The position numbers and the translations under genes are program-made. From Mariprofundus erugo (GTDB lineage Bacteria > Pseudomonadota > Zetaproteobacteria > Mariprofundales > Mariprofundaceae), in NCBI RefSeq assembly GCF_005818865.1, contig NZ_VBRY01000002.1:1-64000 (forward strand): 64,000 bases of DNA, given 5' to 3'. Under the pieces are notes generated by a model. The model was not told the origin of the DNA, ran no database searches, and saw only the letters and a list, made by a program, of their open reading frames with translations. Numbering within the stretch: the stretch's first letter is position 1; every line of letters begins with the position of its first letter. This document shows positions 46,871-55,874 of the stretch, piece by piece.

Positions 46871-47814
46871 TGCAGCCACTGCGCCGGATCACGATACGTG
46901 AACTGCTGGCTGCGCAGGGCAAGGCCGTGAAAATGCGCCTGCTGGACGGGGAGGCCGGGCTCGACCGCTATATCGACCATCCCCGCATGCAAAAGCCATC
47001 GCTGGCCTTTGCCGGCTTTATCCAGAACCTGAGCGACTACCGCCTGCAGGTCATCGGACAAACCGAACTGCAATATCTGGCAACCCGCTCGCCCGAAGAT
47101 CAGCGTCAGGCAGTCAATGCCGTCTTCGACCTGCGCCTGGCCGGCGTGGTTGTCACACGCAACCAGATGCCGCCGGACATCATTCGAGAAGCGGCACGCC
47201 GTACAGATACGCCCCTGATGATCTCAGAGCTGCCATCATCCACATTCATGACCAACCTGATGCTGTTTTTATCGCATTACATGGCCCCGATGACCTATCA
47301 ACACGGCGTCTACATGGACATCTTCGGGCTGGGTGTACTGATCACCGGCTCAAGCGGTATCGGTAAAAGTGAAATCGGACTGGAGCTGATCTCCCGCGGC
47401 CATCGCCTGATCGCCGATGACATGGTGCAATTCTCGCGTATGAGCCCGGGCGTGGTGGTGGGCCGCAGTCCTGATGCTCTGCGTTATCACATGGAAATTC
47501 GGGGACTCGGCATCCTCAACATTCGTGACCTCTATGGTGCCGCCGCCATCACCGATGCAAAACGTCTGAGCCTCGTCGTCGAAATGGTCGCCTGGGAACA
47601 GCTGGCACCGGAGGACCGCGTGCTGGGTGAGGAGAGTGAAACCGATATCCTCGATGTACACATCCCCCGTGTTCCGATCCCCATCCGTTCCGGACGATCA
47701 CTGGCCGTACTGGTTGAGGTAGCCACCCGCAATCAGCTGCTTAAACAGCGCGGCATTCACAGCGGTGAGGCCTTTGTACAATCACTACAACATCGCATTG
47801 AGCAGGGAAGGTAG
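46870..47814 (+). CDS. hprK: HPr kinase/phosphorylase
   Basis: HprK phosphorylates HPr at Ser46 and reverses it. The 314-residue product has an N-terminal domain (about 1-130) and a C-terminal kinase domain with Walker A GSSGIGKSE (about residue 160), and HRLIADDMVQF. In proteobacteria it regulates the PTS in response to metabolic state. It shares its first base with the ptsN stop and leads directly into rapZ. Confidence 0.93.
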   Translation: MQPLRRITIRELLAAQGKAVKMRLLDGEAGLDRYIDHPRMQKPSLAFAGFIQNLSDYRLQVIGQTELQYLATRSPEDQRQAVNAVFDLRLAGVVVTRNQMPPDIIREAARRTDTPLMISELPSSTFMTNLMLFLSHYMAPMTYQHGVYMDIFGLGVLITGSSGIGKSEIGLELISRGHRLIADDMVQFSRMSPGVVVGRSPDALRYHMEIRGLGILNIRDLYGAAAITDAKRLSLVVEMVAWEQLAPEDRVLGEESETDILDVHIPRVPIPIRSGRSLAVLVEVATRNQLLKQRGIHSGEAFVQSLQHRIEQGR

Positions 47815-47817
47815 GCA

Positions 47818-48699
47818 ATGATACTGATCAGCGGGCTCTCCGGGGCCGGGAAAAGTACAGTGTTACATGCACTGGAGGACAGTGGCTTCTTCTGCACGGA
47901 TAACCTGCCGGTCGAAATGCTGCGTGAATGGTCGGTGCTGATGCAGCTGCGCAAACAACCGGCGGCCGTTTGCCTTGATGCACGCAGCGGCATGAACACA
48001 CAGCTGCTGCATGATGCCGTCGCTGCCGTACTGGTTTCGGATGACTGGCAGCTGCTGTTTGTCGAGGCGGAGGATGCTGTACTGCAGCGCCGCTTCTCCA
48101 CCGTGCGCAGACGCCACCCCTTTGCTCCGGGCGGTGATCTGATGCAGGCAATTCAGCTGGAGCGGGAAAGCCTGACCCCGATCCGGGATATGGCGCATCT
48201 TGTCCTCGACTCCAGCCACCTCACCCCTTACGAGCTGGCAGAAAAGGCCGATCTGTTCTGGCGCCGTCCGGAGATGCAGGTCAACCGCATGTCCTGCACG
48301 GTCATGTCATTCAGTTACAAGAACGGTCTTCCTCCGCAGGCGGATGTGGTATTCGACATGCGCTTTCTGCCGAACCCGCATTACCAGCCGGAACTTCGCT
48401 CGAAAACCGGCTGCGATGAAGATGTCATCACCTTTCTGCAGCAATATCATGAGGTCTCAGAGGCCGAACTGCGCATTCGCAACTGGCTGGAGCTGGCATG
48501 GCCACTGATGCAAAAAGAACGAAAACATTACTTTACCATCGCCATGGGCTGCAGTGGCGGTCGCCACCGCTCTGTCTACATGGCCGAAAGAGTGGCCTCC
48601 TGGATCGGACAGCAGGGCTGGCTCACCCCGACCATCCAGCATCGGGAACTCGGCATCGTTTATAGCAGGGAAAGTGATATCCACGGAGCCCGCCAGTGA
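47818..48699 (+). CDS. rapZ: RNase adapter RapZ
   Basis: RapZ is an ATP/GTP-binding protein; in E. coli it guides RNase E to a small RNA controlling amino-sugar synthesis. The 293-residue product has Walker A LISGLSGAGKST, the middle FVEAEDAVLQRRFS and a C-terminal CSGGRHRSVYMAERV domain that binds RNA. It overlaps the EIIA gene by four bases. In other proteobacteria a hprK-rapZ-EIIA order is conserved. Confidence 0.95.
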   Translation: MILISGLSGAGKSTVLHALEDSGFFCTDNLPVEMLREWSVLMQLRKQPAAVCLDARSGMNTQLLHDAVAAVLVSDDWQLLFVEAEDAVLQRRFSTVRRRHPFAPGGDLMQAIQLERESLTPIRDMAHLVLDSSHLTPYELAEKADLFWRRPEMQVNRMSCTVMSFSYKNGLPPQADVVFDMRFLPNPHYQPELRSKTGCDEDVITFLQQYHEVSEAELRIRNWLELAWPLMQKERKHYFTIAMGCSGGRHRSVYMAERVASWIGQQGWLTPTIQHRELGIVYSRESDIHGARQ

Positions 48700-49109
48700 T
48701 CGGTATTGTCATGATCGGCCATGCGCGCATTGCCAGCCAGATGAAGCATGCATTGCAACATATTCTCGGCGAACAGCCACTGATTGCCGCCGTCGATATT
48801 ACCGAAGAGAGCAGCCTTGAGTCTGTTTCCGAGCTGTTGCGCACTAAAATCCGCTCCTGCGACGTCGGCGACGGCGTTTTGCTGCTGGCAGATATGTTCG
48901 GAGGCACGCCATGCAATATTGCCATGGGCTGCCTCAAGGCCGGCCATATTGAAGTTGTCTCCGGCTTTAACCTGCCACTGCTGATCAAGGCAGCAACCAT
49001 GCGCAACAAGGTCGAAAGTGTGGCTGAACTCGCCGGCCATGTGGTGGATGCAGGCAGACAATACATCCGCCTTGCATCGGATATTGCCATCGGAGGTGGT
49101 CGTGTCTGA
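48696..49109 (+). CDS. PTS EIIA component, mannose-type
   Basis: This 137-residue EIIA-Man-type domain takes phosphate from HPr. The active-site His is H9 in VMIGHARIASQM, and LLLADMFGGTPCNIAMGCL is the conserved fold motif. No EIIB, EIIC or EIID sugar-transport component is present in the window, so its role is probably regulatory. It overlaps ptsH by eight bases. Confidence 0.9.
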   Translation: MIGIVMIGHARIASQMKHALQHILGEQPLIAAVDITEESSLESVSELLRTKIRSCDVGDGVLLLADMFGGTPCNIAMGCLKAGHIEVVSGFNLPLLIKAATMRNKVESVAELAGHVVDAGRQYIRLASDIAIGGGRV

Positions 49110-49371
49110 ACGACGTGTACGCATCTGCAACAAGCTCGGACTGCATGCCCGGGCATCCGCCAAACTGGCCAGCGAAGCCAGTCACTTTGCTTGCGAGATC
49201 TCGTTACAACGCGATGACATACGGGTTAACTGCAAAAGCATCATGGGCATCATGATGCTGGCTGCCAGCAAGGGTACCGAACTGCTGTTGTCTGCAGAGG
49301 GCGATGACGCGGAAGCCGCCCTCAATGCCCTTGAGGCACTGGTCAATGATCGCTTCGGGGAAAGCGAATAG
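49102..49371 (+). CDS. ptsH: Phosphocarrier protein HPr
   Basis: HPr shuttles phosphate from EI to EIIA proteins. The 89-residue product carries both key residues at canonical positions: His15 in GLHARASAKL and Ser46 in CKSIMGIMML, the target of HprK. The start is GTG 49102, inside the EIIA 3' end and five bases after GGAGG. The presence of Ser46 with hprK nearby suggests real HPr(Ser) control. Confidence 0.93.
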   Translation: MSERRVRICNKLGLHARASAKLASEASHFACEISLQRDDIRVNCKSIMGIMMLAASKGTELLLSAEGDDAEAALNALEALVNDRFGESE

Positions 49372-51077
49372 TGGAGCAATACTGCCCCCCTTTGCGCCCG
49401 CGCAGCGAAGGCAGGGCTGTTGCCGGCAGCTCCGGCATTATTATTGGCCGGGTAAAAAAACTGTCACACGGCCTTCAACCAATCCCCGAGCGCCGTCTGG
49501 CGACAGAAGAGACCGGCCAGGAAATTCGCCGCCTGCAACTGGCGGTTGAAGCCGCGATTACAGAGATTGACCAGCAGCGCCTGCATCTGCGACAGCTGGG
49601 CTCACAGGATCCGCTGATGGTGCTTGATGCCCACCGTATGATGATTGCCGACCCAGAGCTCACCCAGCAGGCCATCTCCCGCATTAATTCCGAATGCATC
49701 AATGCCGAGTGGGCCCTGCGTCAGCAGATGGATGCCATTCAGCAGCTGTTTCGTGAGTTTGACAATGCCTACCTGCGTGGCCGTGAGGATGACATTGAGC
49801 AGGTAGGACAACGGATTCTCTGCCAGTTAATGCAACGCTCGCATGAGCTTCCGGCAGATCTTGTCCCTGACAGCGAGGAGCAGCAGCCGCTCATTTTTGT
49901 CGGTGAAGATTTTAATATCAGCGACATTGTACGGATGTGGCGTCAGGGCATCTCCGGCATTGTCACCGAGCAGGGGGGCGTGGATGCCCACAACATCATT
50001 GTTGCCCGTGGCATCGGCCTGCCGGCACTGATTGGAGCCGCCGGCATCCTGGATGAGATGGAGGATGGTGACCTGCTGATTCTCGATGCCGAGCAGCGCC
50101 AGTGGATTCTTAATCCGCCGCAGGAGGAGCAAACCGGTTACAGCCGCTTTATTGAGGCCGTCACCAGCAATCGCCGGGGCCTTGCCGCCTATGCCATGCA
50201 GCCATCACGCAGCCTCAATGGCCGGGAGATGCGTCTGATGGCCAATATTGAATTTATCGAAGAGCTGGATGTAGCCGACCAGATCGGCATTGATGGCATC
50301 GGCCTCTTCCGCAGTGAATTTCTCTTTCTCAACTGCAAGCTGCCACCCGATGAGGAGCAGCAATACCGCTACTATGCCGCCATTATACGGCGCATGGCAG
50401 GCAAGCCTGTCACCATGCGACTGCTGGATATTGGCGGCGACAAATCATGGCTCCAGCAGCAGGATCAACATGAGCACATCAGCTACGGTGGCAACAACCC
50501 CTCCCTTGGCCTGCGCGGCATCCGCCTGCTGCTACGTTGCCGCCAGCTGCTGACCACCCAGCTGCGCGCCATGCTGCGAGCCGGCGAAGAGGGGCCTTTA
50601 CATATACTTGTGCCTATGGTCAGCAATTGTGATGAAATGCAGCAGGTGCGTGCGCTTGCCATGCAGATCCGCAAGGAGCTGGGACTGCAAAGCCCGCTCT
50701 CCATCGGCACCATGATCGAGGTACCTGCTGCCGTCATGATTGCCGATGATCTCGCCAAAGTCAGCGACTTCTTCTCCATTGGCACCAATGATCTGATTCA
50801 GTATACCCTGGCTGTCGACCGCTCCGATGAAGGGGTGGCCGATCTCTATCAACCCGACCACCCGGCCATTCAAAAGCTGATATATCAAACGGCGCTGGCC
50901 GCCAAACATGCGGGCATCCCCATCTCTGTGTGCGGGGAGCTGGCAGCACATCCTGACTGGACCGAAACATTCCTGAACCTGGATATGCATGCGCTCTCCA
51001 TGAGCCTGCATAACATTCTGCCAGTCAGACGCCTGCTGAGCAGACAGGTTTACACACCACTGCTGCCGCAACGGTAA
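49371..51077 (+). CDS. ptsI: PTS enzyme I (phosphoenolpyruvate-protein phosphotransferase)
   Basis: EI autophosphorylates from PEP and passes phosphate to HPr. The 568-residue protein has the phospho-acceptor H207 in GGVDAHNIIVARG, ADQIGIDGIGLFRSEFLF, the PEP-binding region SIGTMIEVPAAV, and the C-terminal SVCGELAAHP. There is no N-terminal GAF domain, so it is not a PtsP-type EI-Ntr. The start is GTG 49371, overlapping the HPr stop. Two small hairpins follow the stop. Confidence 0.95.
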   Translation: MEQYCPPLRPRSEGRAVAGSSGIIIGRVKKLSHGLQPIPERRLATEETGQEIRRLQLAVEAAITEIDQQRLHLRQLGSQDPLMVLDAHRMMIADPELTQQAISRINSECINAEWALRQQMDAIQQLFREFDNAYLRGREDDIEQVGQRILCQLMQRSHELPADLVPDSEEQQPLIFVGEDFNISDIVRMWRQGISGIVTEQGGVDAHNIIVARGIGLPALIGAAGILDEMEDGDLLILDAEQRQWILNPPQEEQTGYSRFIEAVTSNRRGLAAYAMQPSRSLNGREMRLMANIEFIEELDVADQIGIDGIGLFRSEFLFLNCKLPPDEEQQYRYYAAIIRRMAGKPVTMRLLDIGGDKSWLQQQDQHEHISYGGNNPSLGLRGIRLLLRCRQLLTTQLRAMLRAGEEGPLHILVPMVSNCDEMQQVRALAMQIRKELGLQSPLSIGTMIEVPAAVMIADDLAKVSDFFSIGTNDLIQYTLAVDRSDEGVADLYQPDHPAIQKLIYQTALAAKHAGIPISVCGELAAHPDWTETFLNLDMHALSMSLHNILPVRRLLSRQVYTPLLPQR

Positions 51078-51106
51078 ACACCGTTTCCATGGCAGCGCAC
51101 TGCCAT
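51070..51106 (+). terminator. Twin hairpins at the end of ptsI
   Basis: AACGGT/ACCGTT (51070-51085) includes the ptsI stop codon, and ATGGCAG/CTGCCAT (51089-51106) follows with a four-base loop and only a short TT run. Candidate end of the rpoN-pts transcript. Confidence 0.4.
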
Positions 51107-51159
51107 TTCCTTCAGCATCCCCTGATTCGCGATATGCAGCAAACCGCCAAGGAGAGATC

Positions 51160-51834
51160 ATGACCCGTGAGACTAAAACGGCAGGCAATGACCGCATGGG
51201 AGTATGGATGCTGCTCGCCGTCGTGGTCATCACAGCCATCCTGTTTTTCTGGACATCGAATCATTATCAACATGACAAGCCGGGACCTGCAACCTATGTC
51301 GATCAAAACGGACGCCTGCATGTACTGGGCATCACGCTTGGCGAAACAACGCTGCGCCAGGCTGAGACCATCCTGCAAAGCAGAAGTGACGTTGCCCTCT
51401 ACATCTATCCTGCAGAACACCCGAAAGCAGGCATGAAGATGGAGGCATTTTTTCCTGCCATTGCCGACCATACAAAAGTCGTCCTGCTGCTGGATATGGA
51501 TCAGGCGACATTGCGCGATATCGAAACACGCGCAACCGTGCCCCACCTCTATCCGAATGAGGTCGCCCGCATGAATCTGGCTCCGGCCGACAGCAGCGAT
51601 GCCTATAACCGGGTCATCCGCGAATTAACGCTGATTCCGAATCTCAACCTTTCCGCTGCGGCACTGCAGGCACGCTTTGGCAAGCCGGACCGCATTGACC
51701 CATCTGATCCGCAGGGGACACAATACATCTTCAATGCCATTGGTCTGAATGCCGTAATCAGCAGCGAAGGAATGCCCACACTTCACTTTCAAAATCCACC
51801 GCAGCCCACAACCCTTTCAGCGCCACAATCCTGA
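51160..51834 (+). CDS. Membrane-anchored protein of unknown function
   Basis: This 224-residue protein has a TM anchor at about residues 14-32 (GVWMLLAVVVITAILFFW) and a periplasmic part. Two segments, ITLGETTLRQAETIL and LSAAALQARFGKPDRID, resemble the short BamE/SmpA-type helix-hairpin seen in envelope lipoproteins, hinting at a duplicated fold. There is no lipobox. AAGGAGAGATC precedes ATG 51160. It ends 10 bases from the convergent SafE-like gene. Function unknown. Confidence 0.6.
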   Translation: MTRETKTAGNDRMGVWMLLAVVVITAILFFWTSNHYQHDKPGPATYVDQNGRLHVLGITLGETTLRQAETILQSRSDVALYIYPAEHPKAGMKMEAFFPAIADHTKVVLLLDMDQATLRDIETRATVPHLYPNEVARMNLAPADSSDAYNRVIRELTLIPNLNLSAAALQARFGKPDRIDPSDPQGTQYIFNAIGLNAVISSEGMPTLHFQNPPQPTTLSAPQS

Positions 51835-51844
51835 TTGCGTTCGC

Positions 51845-52537
51845 TCAACCCGCCATCGTGTGCATGGGATGAACATGCATGACCGTCCGCACCACCATCA
51901 TCACACCCAGCACCAGAATCATGACCGCCGCCGCACGCATCGCATGTAAGCGCATGGCCGATGTCATACGACGAAAGAGCGATGGGACCAGCATCATGGC
52001 AGGAATCGTCCCCAACCCGAACAGCACCATCATAATCGCCGCCAAAGCCGCATGACCGGCCGCCAGCGACAATGACAGGGCCGCATATACCAGCCCGCAA
52101 GGCAGCAAACCGTTGGCAAGACCGAGCAGATACCAGCCGCCGGCACCGGCGCTGCCCGCCACATGCTGGGCCAGCCTGACAAGCCCCAGATGGCGGGCAA
52201 CCCATCCGCTCAATCGTCGCAACGGATCCGGCAGCCAGCCTCCCAGATTCAGGGCAAATACAATCATCAGAGAACCCGCCAGAATGGCGAGCAGGCGCTG
52301 CACCATATCGCCACCGAAGGTGTGCAGTGCGGCACCGGCGACACCGGCCACAAGCCCCAGCAGGGCATACGTGGTCACCCGCCCCAACTGATACAGCAGC
52401 AGCCCCGACCACCATACCCGATCGCGACTCAGGCTTACAGCACTGACCAGACCACCGCACATACCGACGCAATGCAGGCTGCCCATAAACCCCATCGGCA
52501 GCATCAGCATCACCGCAGACAAAAGAGACTCTGTCAT
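51845..52537 (-). CDS. Sulfite exporter TauE/SafE family-like membrane protein near ccoS
   Basis: This 230-residue polytopic protein has about six TM segments, starting with LLSAVMLMLPMGFMGSLHCVGMCGG, and GLANGLLPCGLVYAALSL in the middle. These are the hallmarks of the UreH/SafE-like branch found beside cbb3 assembly genes in many proteobacteria; a role in copper or thiol export has been suggested, but is unproven. Its start overlaps the ccoS stop by one base, so they are cotranscribed. C-terminal HVHPMHTMAG is Met/His-rich. Confidence 0.8.
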   Translation of the reverse strand: MTESLLSAVMLMLPMGFMGSLHCVGMCGGLVSAVSLSRDRVWWSGLLLYQLGRVTTYALLGLVAGVAGAALHTFGGDMVQRLLAILAGSLMIVFALNLGGWLPDPLRRLSGWVARHLGLVRLAQHVAGSAGAGGWYLLGLANGLLPCGLVYAALSLSLAAGHAALAAIMMVLFGLGTIPAMMLVPSLFRRMTSAMRLHAMRAAAVMILVLGVMMVVRTVMHVHPMHTMAG

Positions 52538-52713
52538 CAGCGTTCTTCCGGAGGCTGTTTCGTGCTGCCATTCATATCATCATCATCGAGAATCCGGTGC
52601 GCCGGCCCTTCCATATCCTCATATTGCCCGTTCCTGACTGCCCAGAAAAATACCAGAACACTCACCAGCCCCAATAAAATCATACCCGGAATCAAACCAT
52701 AGATCACACTCAT
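52537..52713 (-). CDS. ccoS: cbb3 oxidase assembly protein CcoS
   Basis: CcoS is a short membrane protein required for cofactor insertion into cbb3 oxidase. The 58-residue product begins MSVIYGLIPGMILLGLV, has FFWAVRNGQYEDMEG and ends in an acidic ILDDDD plus a hydrophilic tail. FFWAxxxGQYxDxxG is the family signature. It is shorter than the usual prediction threshold. It overlaps the SafE-like gene and lies apart from ccoGHI, with the cytochrome c gene between them. Confidence 0.9.
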   Translation of the reverse strand: MSVIYGLIPGMILLGLVSVLVFFWAVRNGQYEDMEGPAHRILDDDDMNGSTKQPPEER

Positions 52714-52875
52714 TACTTTCCCCCGGGAACAGACTGATTCATACGGCGCACTCCTTGCCGGATTTGGCGGGCGTTGCCGCCACCAGGTTTACAGCACAAT
52801 GCAACGCCCTGGTTGCTGTCATGGTAGTATGAACGGATGTGCCCGACAATATATCAACAGAATCTAATATCTTCA

Positions 52876-52904
52876 TTGACGCAATCCCTCCCCCCTTCTA
52901 AAAT
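52876..52904 (+). promoter_or_regulatory. Sigma-70 promoter for the soluble cytochrome c gene
   Basis: TTGACG at 52876-52881 and TAAAAT at 52899-52904 are separated by 17 bases, a near-consensus sigma-70 promoter about 33 bases before ATG 52937. A strong AAGGAGG ribosome binding site lies in the resulting short leader, so high expression is likely. Confidence 0.7.
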
Positions 52905-52936
52905 GGATCTCGCACACATCTTAAGGAGGTTTCCCT

Positions 52937-53323
52937 ATGATGAAACAATCCACCATCGCCATGGCTGTTGCAGCCGTACTGCTCGCCGGCTTCAGCGCAG
53001 CGGATGAGGCGACGGCAGGGCCCGAGAGTAAATGTCAGGCCTGCCACACCTTTGACAAGGGCGGTAAACATAAAACAGGCCCCAACCTTTTTGGCATTGT
53101 CGGGGCAAAGGCCGGCAGTACCGATTTCGGCAAATACAGTGATGCATTGAAAAATGGCAACTGGAGCTGGAACGATGAAAACCTGAAAGCGTGGGTATGT
53201 GACTCCAACAGCGCCATTAAATCACTGACCGGCGATGAACATGCCCGCACAAAGATGGGCAAACAGAACAAATGCGGTGATGATGGTGATGCCATTGTCG
53301 CCTATCTGAACACACTGAAATAA
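52937..53323 (+). CDS. Soluble periplasmic class I cytochrome c
   Basis: This 128-residue protein has a signal peptide (residues about 1-25), one haem site KCQACHTFDKGG and the downstream GPNLFGIVGAKAG that is typical of small class I cytochromes c. The Met ligand is probably in ARTKMGKQ. Two additional cysteines (WVCDSN and NKCGDD) flank that Met region and may form a disulfide. It may donate electrons to the cbb3 oxidase encoded next door. Strong promoter and AAGGAGG site precede it. Confidence 0.87.
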   Translation: MMKQSTIAMAVAAVLLAGFSAADEATAGPESKCQACHTFDKGGKHKTGPNLFGIVGAKAGSTDFGKYSDALKNGNWSWNDENLKAWVCDSNSAIKSLTGDEHARTKMGKQNKCGDDGDAIVAYLNTLK

Positions 53324-53367
53324 CCCCCGGAGCAGAGCCGGACAGAGCCACCGGCCTTCTCCACCCG

Positions 53368-53398
53368 GGCTCCGGTGTTCCGACGCCGGGGCCTTTTT
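53368..53398 (+). terminator. Intrinsic terminator after the cytochrome c gene
   Basis: GGCTCCGGTG and CGCCGGGGCC form a 10-bp stem (two G-U pairs) with a six-base TTCCGA loop at 53368-53393, followed by TTTTT. It lies 44 bases after the cytochrome c stop and borders the convergent ccoI stop. Confidence 0.85.
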
Positions 53399-55874
53399 AT
53401 TGCCGCTGCATATGACGCCTGATCAGCACCGCATTGCCAATCACCAGCAACGAACTCACCGGCATGGCAAGCGCTGCAAACACCGGTGTCACCATCGCAG
53501 CCATCGCAGCTGGTACCAGCATCAGATTATACAGCAGTGAAAGAGCCAGGTTCTGCCGCACCGTCTTCAGAGTTTGCCGGCCAAGTGCAATCGCCCAGGG
53601 AACCTTTTGCAGGTCGCTCCCCATCAGCACGATATCCGAACACTCCATCGAAACATCCGTCCCGTTCCCCATGGCCATACTGATATCGGCAAGCGCCAGT
53701 GCCGGCGCATCATTGACACCGTCACCCGCCATCAGCACATGCTCGCCCTGTTGCTGTAAGGCTGCCACCTTGCGTGCCTTCTCCTCCGGCAATACCCCGG
53801 CAACCACCTCCATACGGACATCTTCTGGGCCCATCAGCGCCTGCTTCAGATGATTTGCCGCCGCCACTGAATCACCGGTCAGCAACGTCATACCGACTCC
53901 CCGCTGCGCAAGCGTGCGGATCAGCTCCACCGCCCCCTCACGCAGACGATCCTCAACACGCAGCAATCCCAGCAGCTGCTCTCCCTGCGCAACAAACACC
54001 GCAGCAGCCATGGTCGATTCAATCGCCTCTGCTGCCGCACGCATCGATGCATCGATCATCACCCCCTGACGCTCCATCAGGCGCAGATTACCGACCCATA
54101 TCTGCCCCTCACCGCCGGCAGGCATGCCACCAACCCCAAGTCCGGGCAGCAGCACCGGTTGATGACAGACAGGAAAGGCAAGCCCCTCCGCCTCAACTGT
54201 TGCACAAATCGCCAGCGCCAGCGGGTGGGAAAAATGGCGCTCTACTGCCGCTGCTGCTTGCAGCACCGTTTCTCTGCCCGCCTCGCCCCTCACCTCGGTC
54301 ACACGCATGCGCCCTTCTGTCAGGGTTCCTGTTTTATCCAGCACGACATGGGTCACTGCAGAGAGCCTTTCCAGCGCCTCACCATTGCGTACAAGCACCC
54401 CGTTTTTTGCAGCCACACCGGTACTGACAGCAATCGCCATCGGTGTGGCCAGGCCAAGCGCACAGGGACAGGTAATGATCAGAACCGCTGTTGCCGCCAG
54501 CAACGCCTTGCCGCTGTCCTCACCCCACCAATATAGAAATGTCGCTGCCGCCAATAGCAGAGTGGCCGTGACAAACCATGGTACGATACGATCGGCCAAC
54601 TGCTGTACCCTGGCTTTTGTCCCTTGCGCCGACTCCACCAGGTGAATAATTCTGGCCAGTACCGTATCCGCACCGGCCTGCTCCACCCGCATCACCAGCG
54701 CCCCCTCACCATTCACGGTACCTGCAGCCAGACGGCAGCCGGCATACTTGTGCACAGGGCGTGACTCACCGGTCAGCATCGCCTCGTCAATATGTGATGA
54801 GCCCTCCTCTACCACCCCGTCTGCAGCAATTTTATCGCCGGGCCTGATACGCAGCAGATCACCCGCAACCAGTTTACGGACTGCAACCCGCTCTTCACCA
54901 TCCTCCGTTAAACGGGTTGCCAGACGAGGCTGAAGCTCCAGCAAACGTAACGTTGCCGACGATGCGTTGCGGCGCGCTATCGCCTCCAGGTAGCGGCCAA
55001 TCAGAATCACAAACAGGAATGAAACGACCGTATCAAAATAGACATGCTCCCCCTGCTGCAGCGTCTGCAACAGCGAGTAGCCATACGTCGTCACCGCACC
55101 AATGGCGACCGGCAGGTCCATCCCCGGTCGCAACCGCACAAGCCCGCGCCAGCCGGCCAGCAGGATAGGCCCGCCCGAATAGAGCAATACCGGTGTCGCA
55201 ATCGCACAGCTGACCCAATGAAAGAAATCACGATATTCGCTGCTGATACCTGAAAAGGCGCCGGCATACAGTGCAATGGATATCCACATGATGTTCATCG
55301 CACCGAAGCCGGCAAAGCCAAGGCGGAACAACAGCTTCCGGTTTTGCTCTTTCAGAACACCCTCAACCGACTCCAGGTTGAAAGGAATCGCCGCATACCC
55401 CAGCGCCGCAAGCCGCCGCATGATATCGGAAATCAACAGCTTCTCGCTGTGCCAGCGGACAAACAGGCGATGGTGGACCAGATTCACCTCGGCCAGCATC
55501 ACCCCGTCCATACCGGCCAGTGCTTTTTCGATTAACCAGGTACAGGCGGGGCAATGAATCCCCTCCACCATGAGGTTTGCCTGGCAGCTGCCATCGGCAA
55601 GTCGGGTGATAAAATCCTGCTGCACCTCATCAAGCTCATACTGATCGATATCAGCAGGCAGATCCGGAGGCGGAGCCATGGCGGCCTCCTGCTTCTGCAC
55701 CCTGCTGTAAAAGCCCTCAAGGCCGGCCTCATGAATCACCCGGCATACCTCAAGGCAGCCACTGCAGCAGAACAGCTGCATCTCACCGGCCACCTCACCG
55801 CTGCAGGCTGAAGCCCCTGTCGCCGTAAGTCCGCAGTGAAAACAGCTATTCCGGGAGTGGCTCAGATCAGGCAC
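53397..55874 (-). CDS. ccoI: Copper-exporting P-type ATPase for cbb3 assembly (CcoI/FixI)
   Basis: CcoI is a P1B-type ATPase that moves copper into the periplasm for cbb3 oxidase. The 825-residue product has an N-terminal cysteine-rich region (FHCG, FCCSGC), an HMA domain with HCPACTW, the TM motif TCPCALGLATP, the phosphorylation site DKTGTLT and the hinge GDGVNDAPALALAD. It lacks the His-rich loop of other copper pumps. It directly follows the ccoH gene with no gap. Confidence 0.93.
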   Translation of the reverse strand: MPDLSHSRNSCFHCGLTATGASACSGEVAGEMQLFCCSGCLEVCRVIHEAGLEGFYSRVQKQEAAMAPPPDLPADIDQYELDEVQQDFITRLADGSCQANLMVEGIHCPACTWLIEKALAGMDGVMLAEVNLVHHRLFVRWHSEKLLISDIMRRLAALGYAAIPFNLESVEGVLKEQNRKLLFRLGFAGFGAMNIMWISIALYAGAFSGISSEYRDFFHWVSCAIATPVLLYSGGPILLAGWRGLVRLRPGMDLPVAIGAVTTYGYSLLQTLQQGEHVYFDTVVSFLFVILIGRYLEAIARRNASSATLRLLELQPRLATRLTEDGEERVAVRKLVAGDLLRIRPGDKIAADGVVEEGSSHIDEAMLTGESRPVHKYAGCRLAAGTVNGEGALVMRVEQAGADTVLARIIHLVESAQGTKARVQQLADRIVPWFVTATLLLAAATFLYWWGEDSGKALLAATAVLIITCPCALGLATPMAIAVSTGVAAKNGVLVRNGEALERLSAVTHVVLDKTGTLTEGRMRVTEVRGEAGRETVLQAAAAVERHFSHPLALAICATVEAEGLAFPVCHQPVLLPGLGVGGMPAGGEGQIWVGNLRLMERQGVMIDASMRAAAEAIESTMAAAVFVAQGEQLLGLLRVEDRLREGAVELIRTLAQRGVGMTLLTGDSVAAANHLKQALMGPEDVRMEVVAGVLPEEKARKVAALQQQGEHVLMAGDGVNDAPALALADISMAMGNGTDVSMECSDIVLMGSDLQKVPWAIALGRQTLKTVRQNLALSLLYNLMLVPAAMAAMVTPVFAALAMPVSSLLVIGNAVLIRRHMQRQ

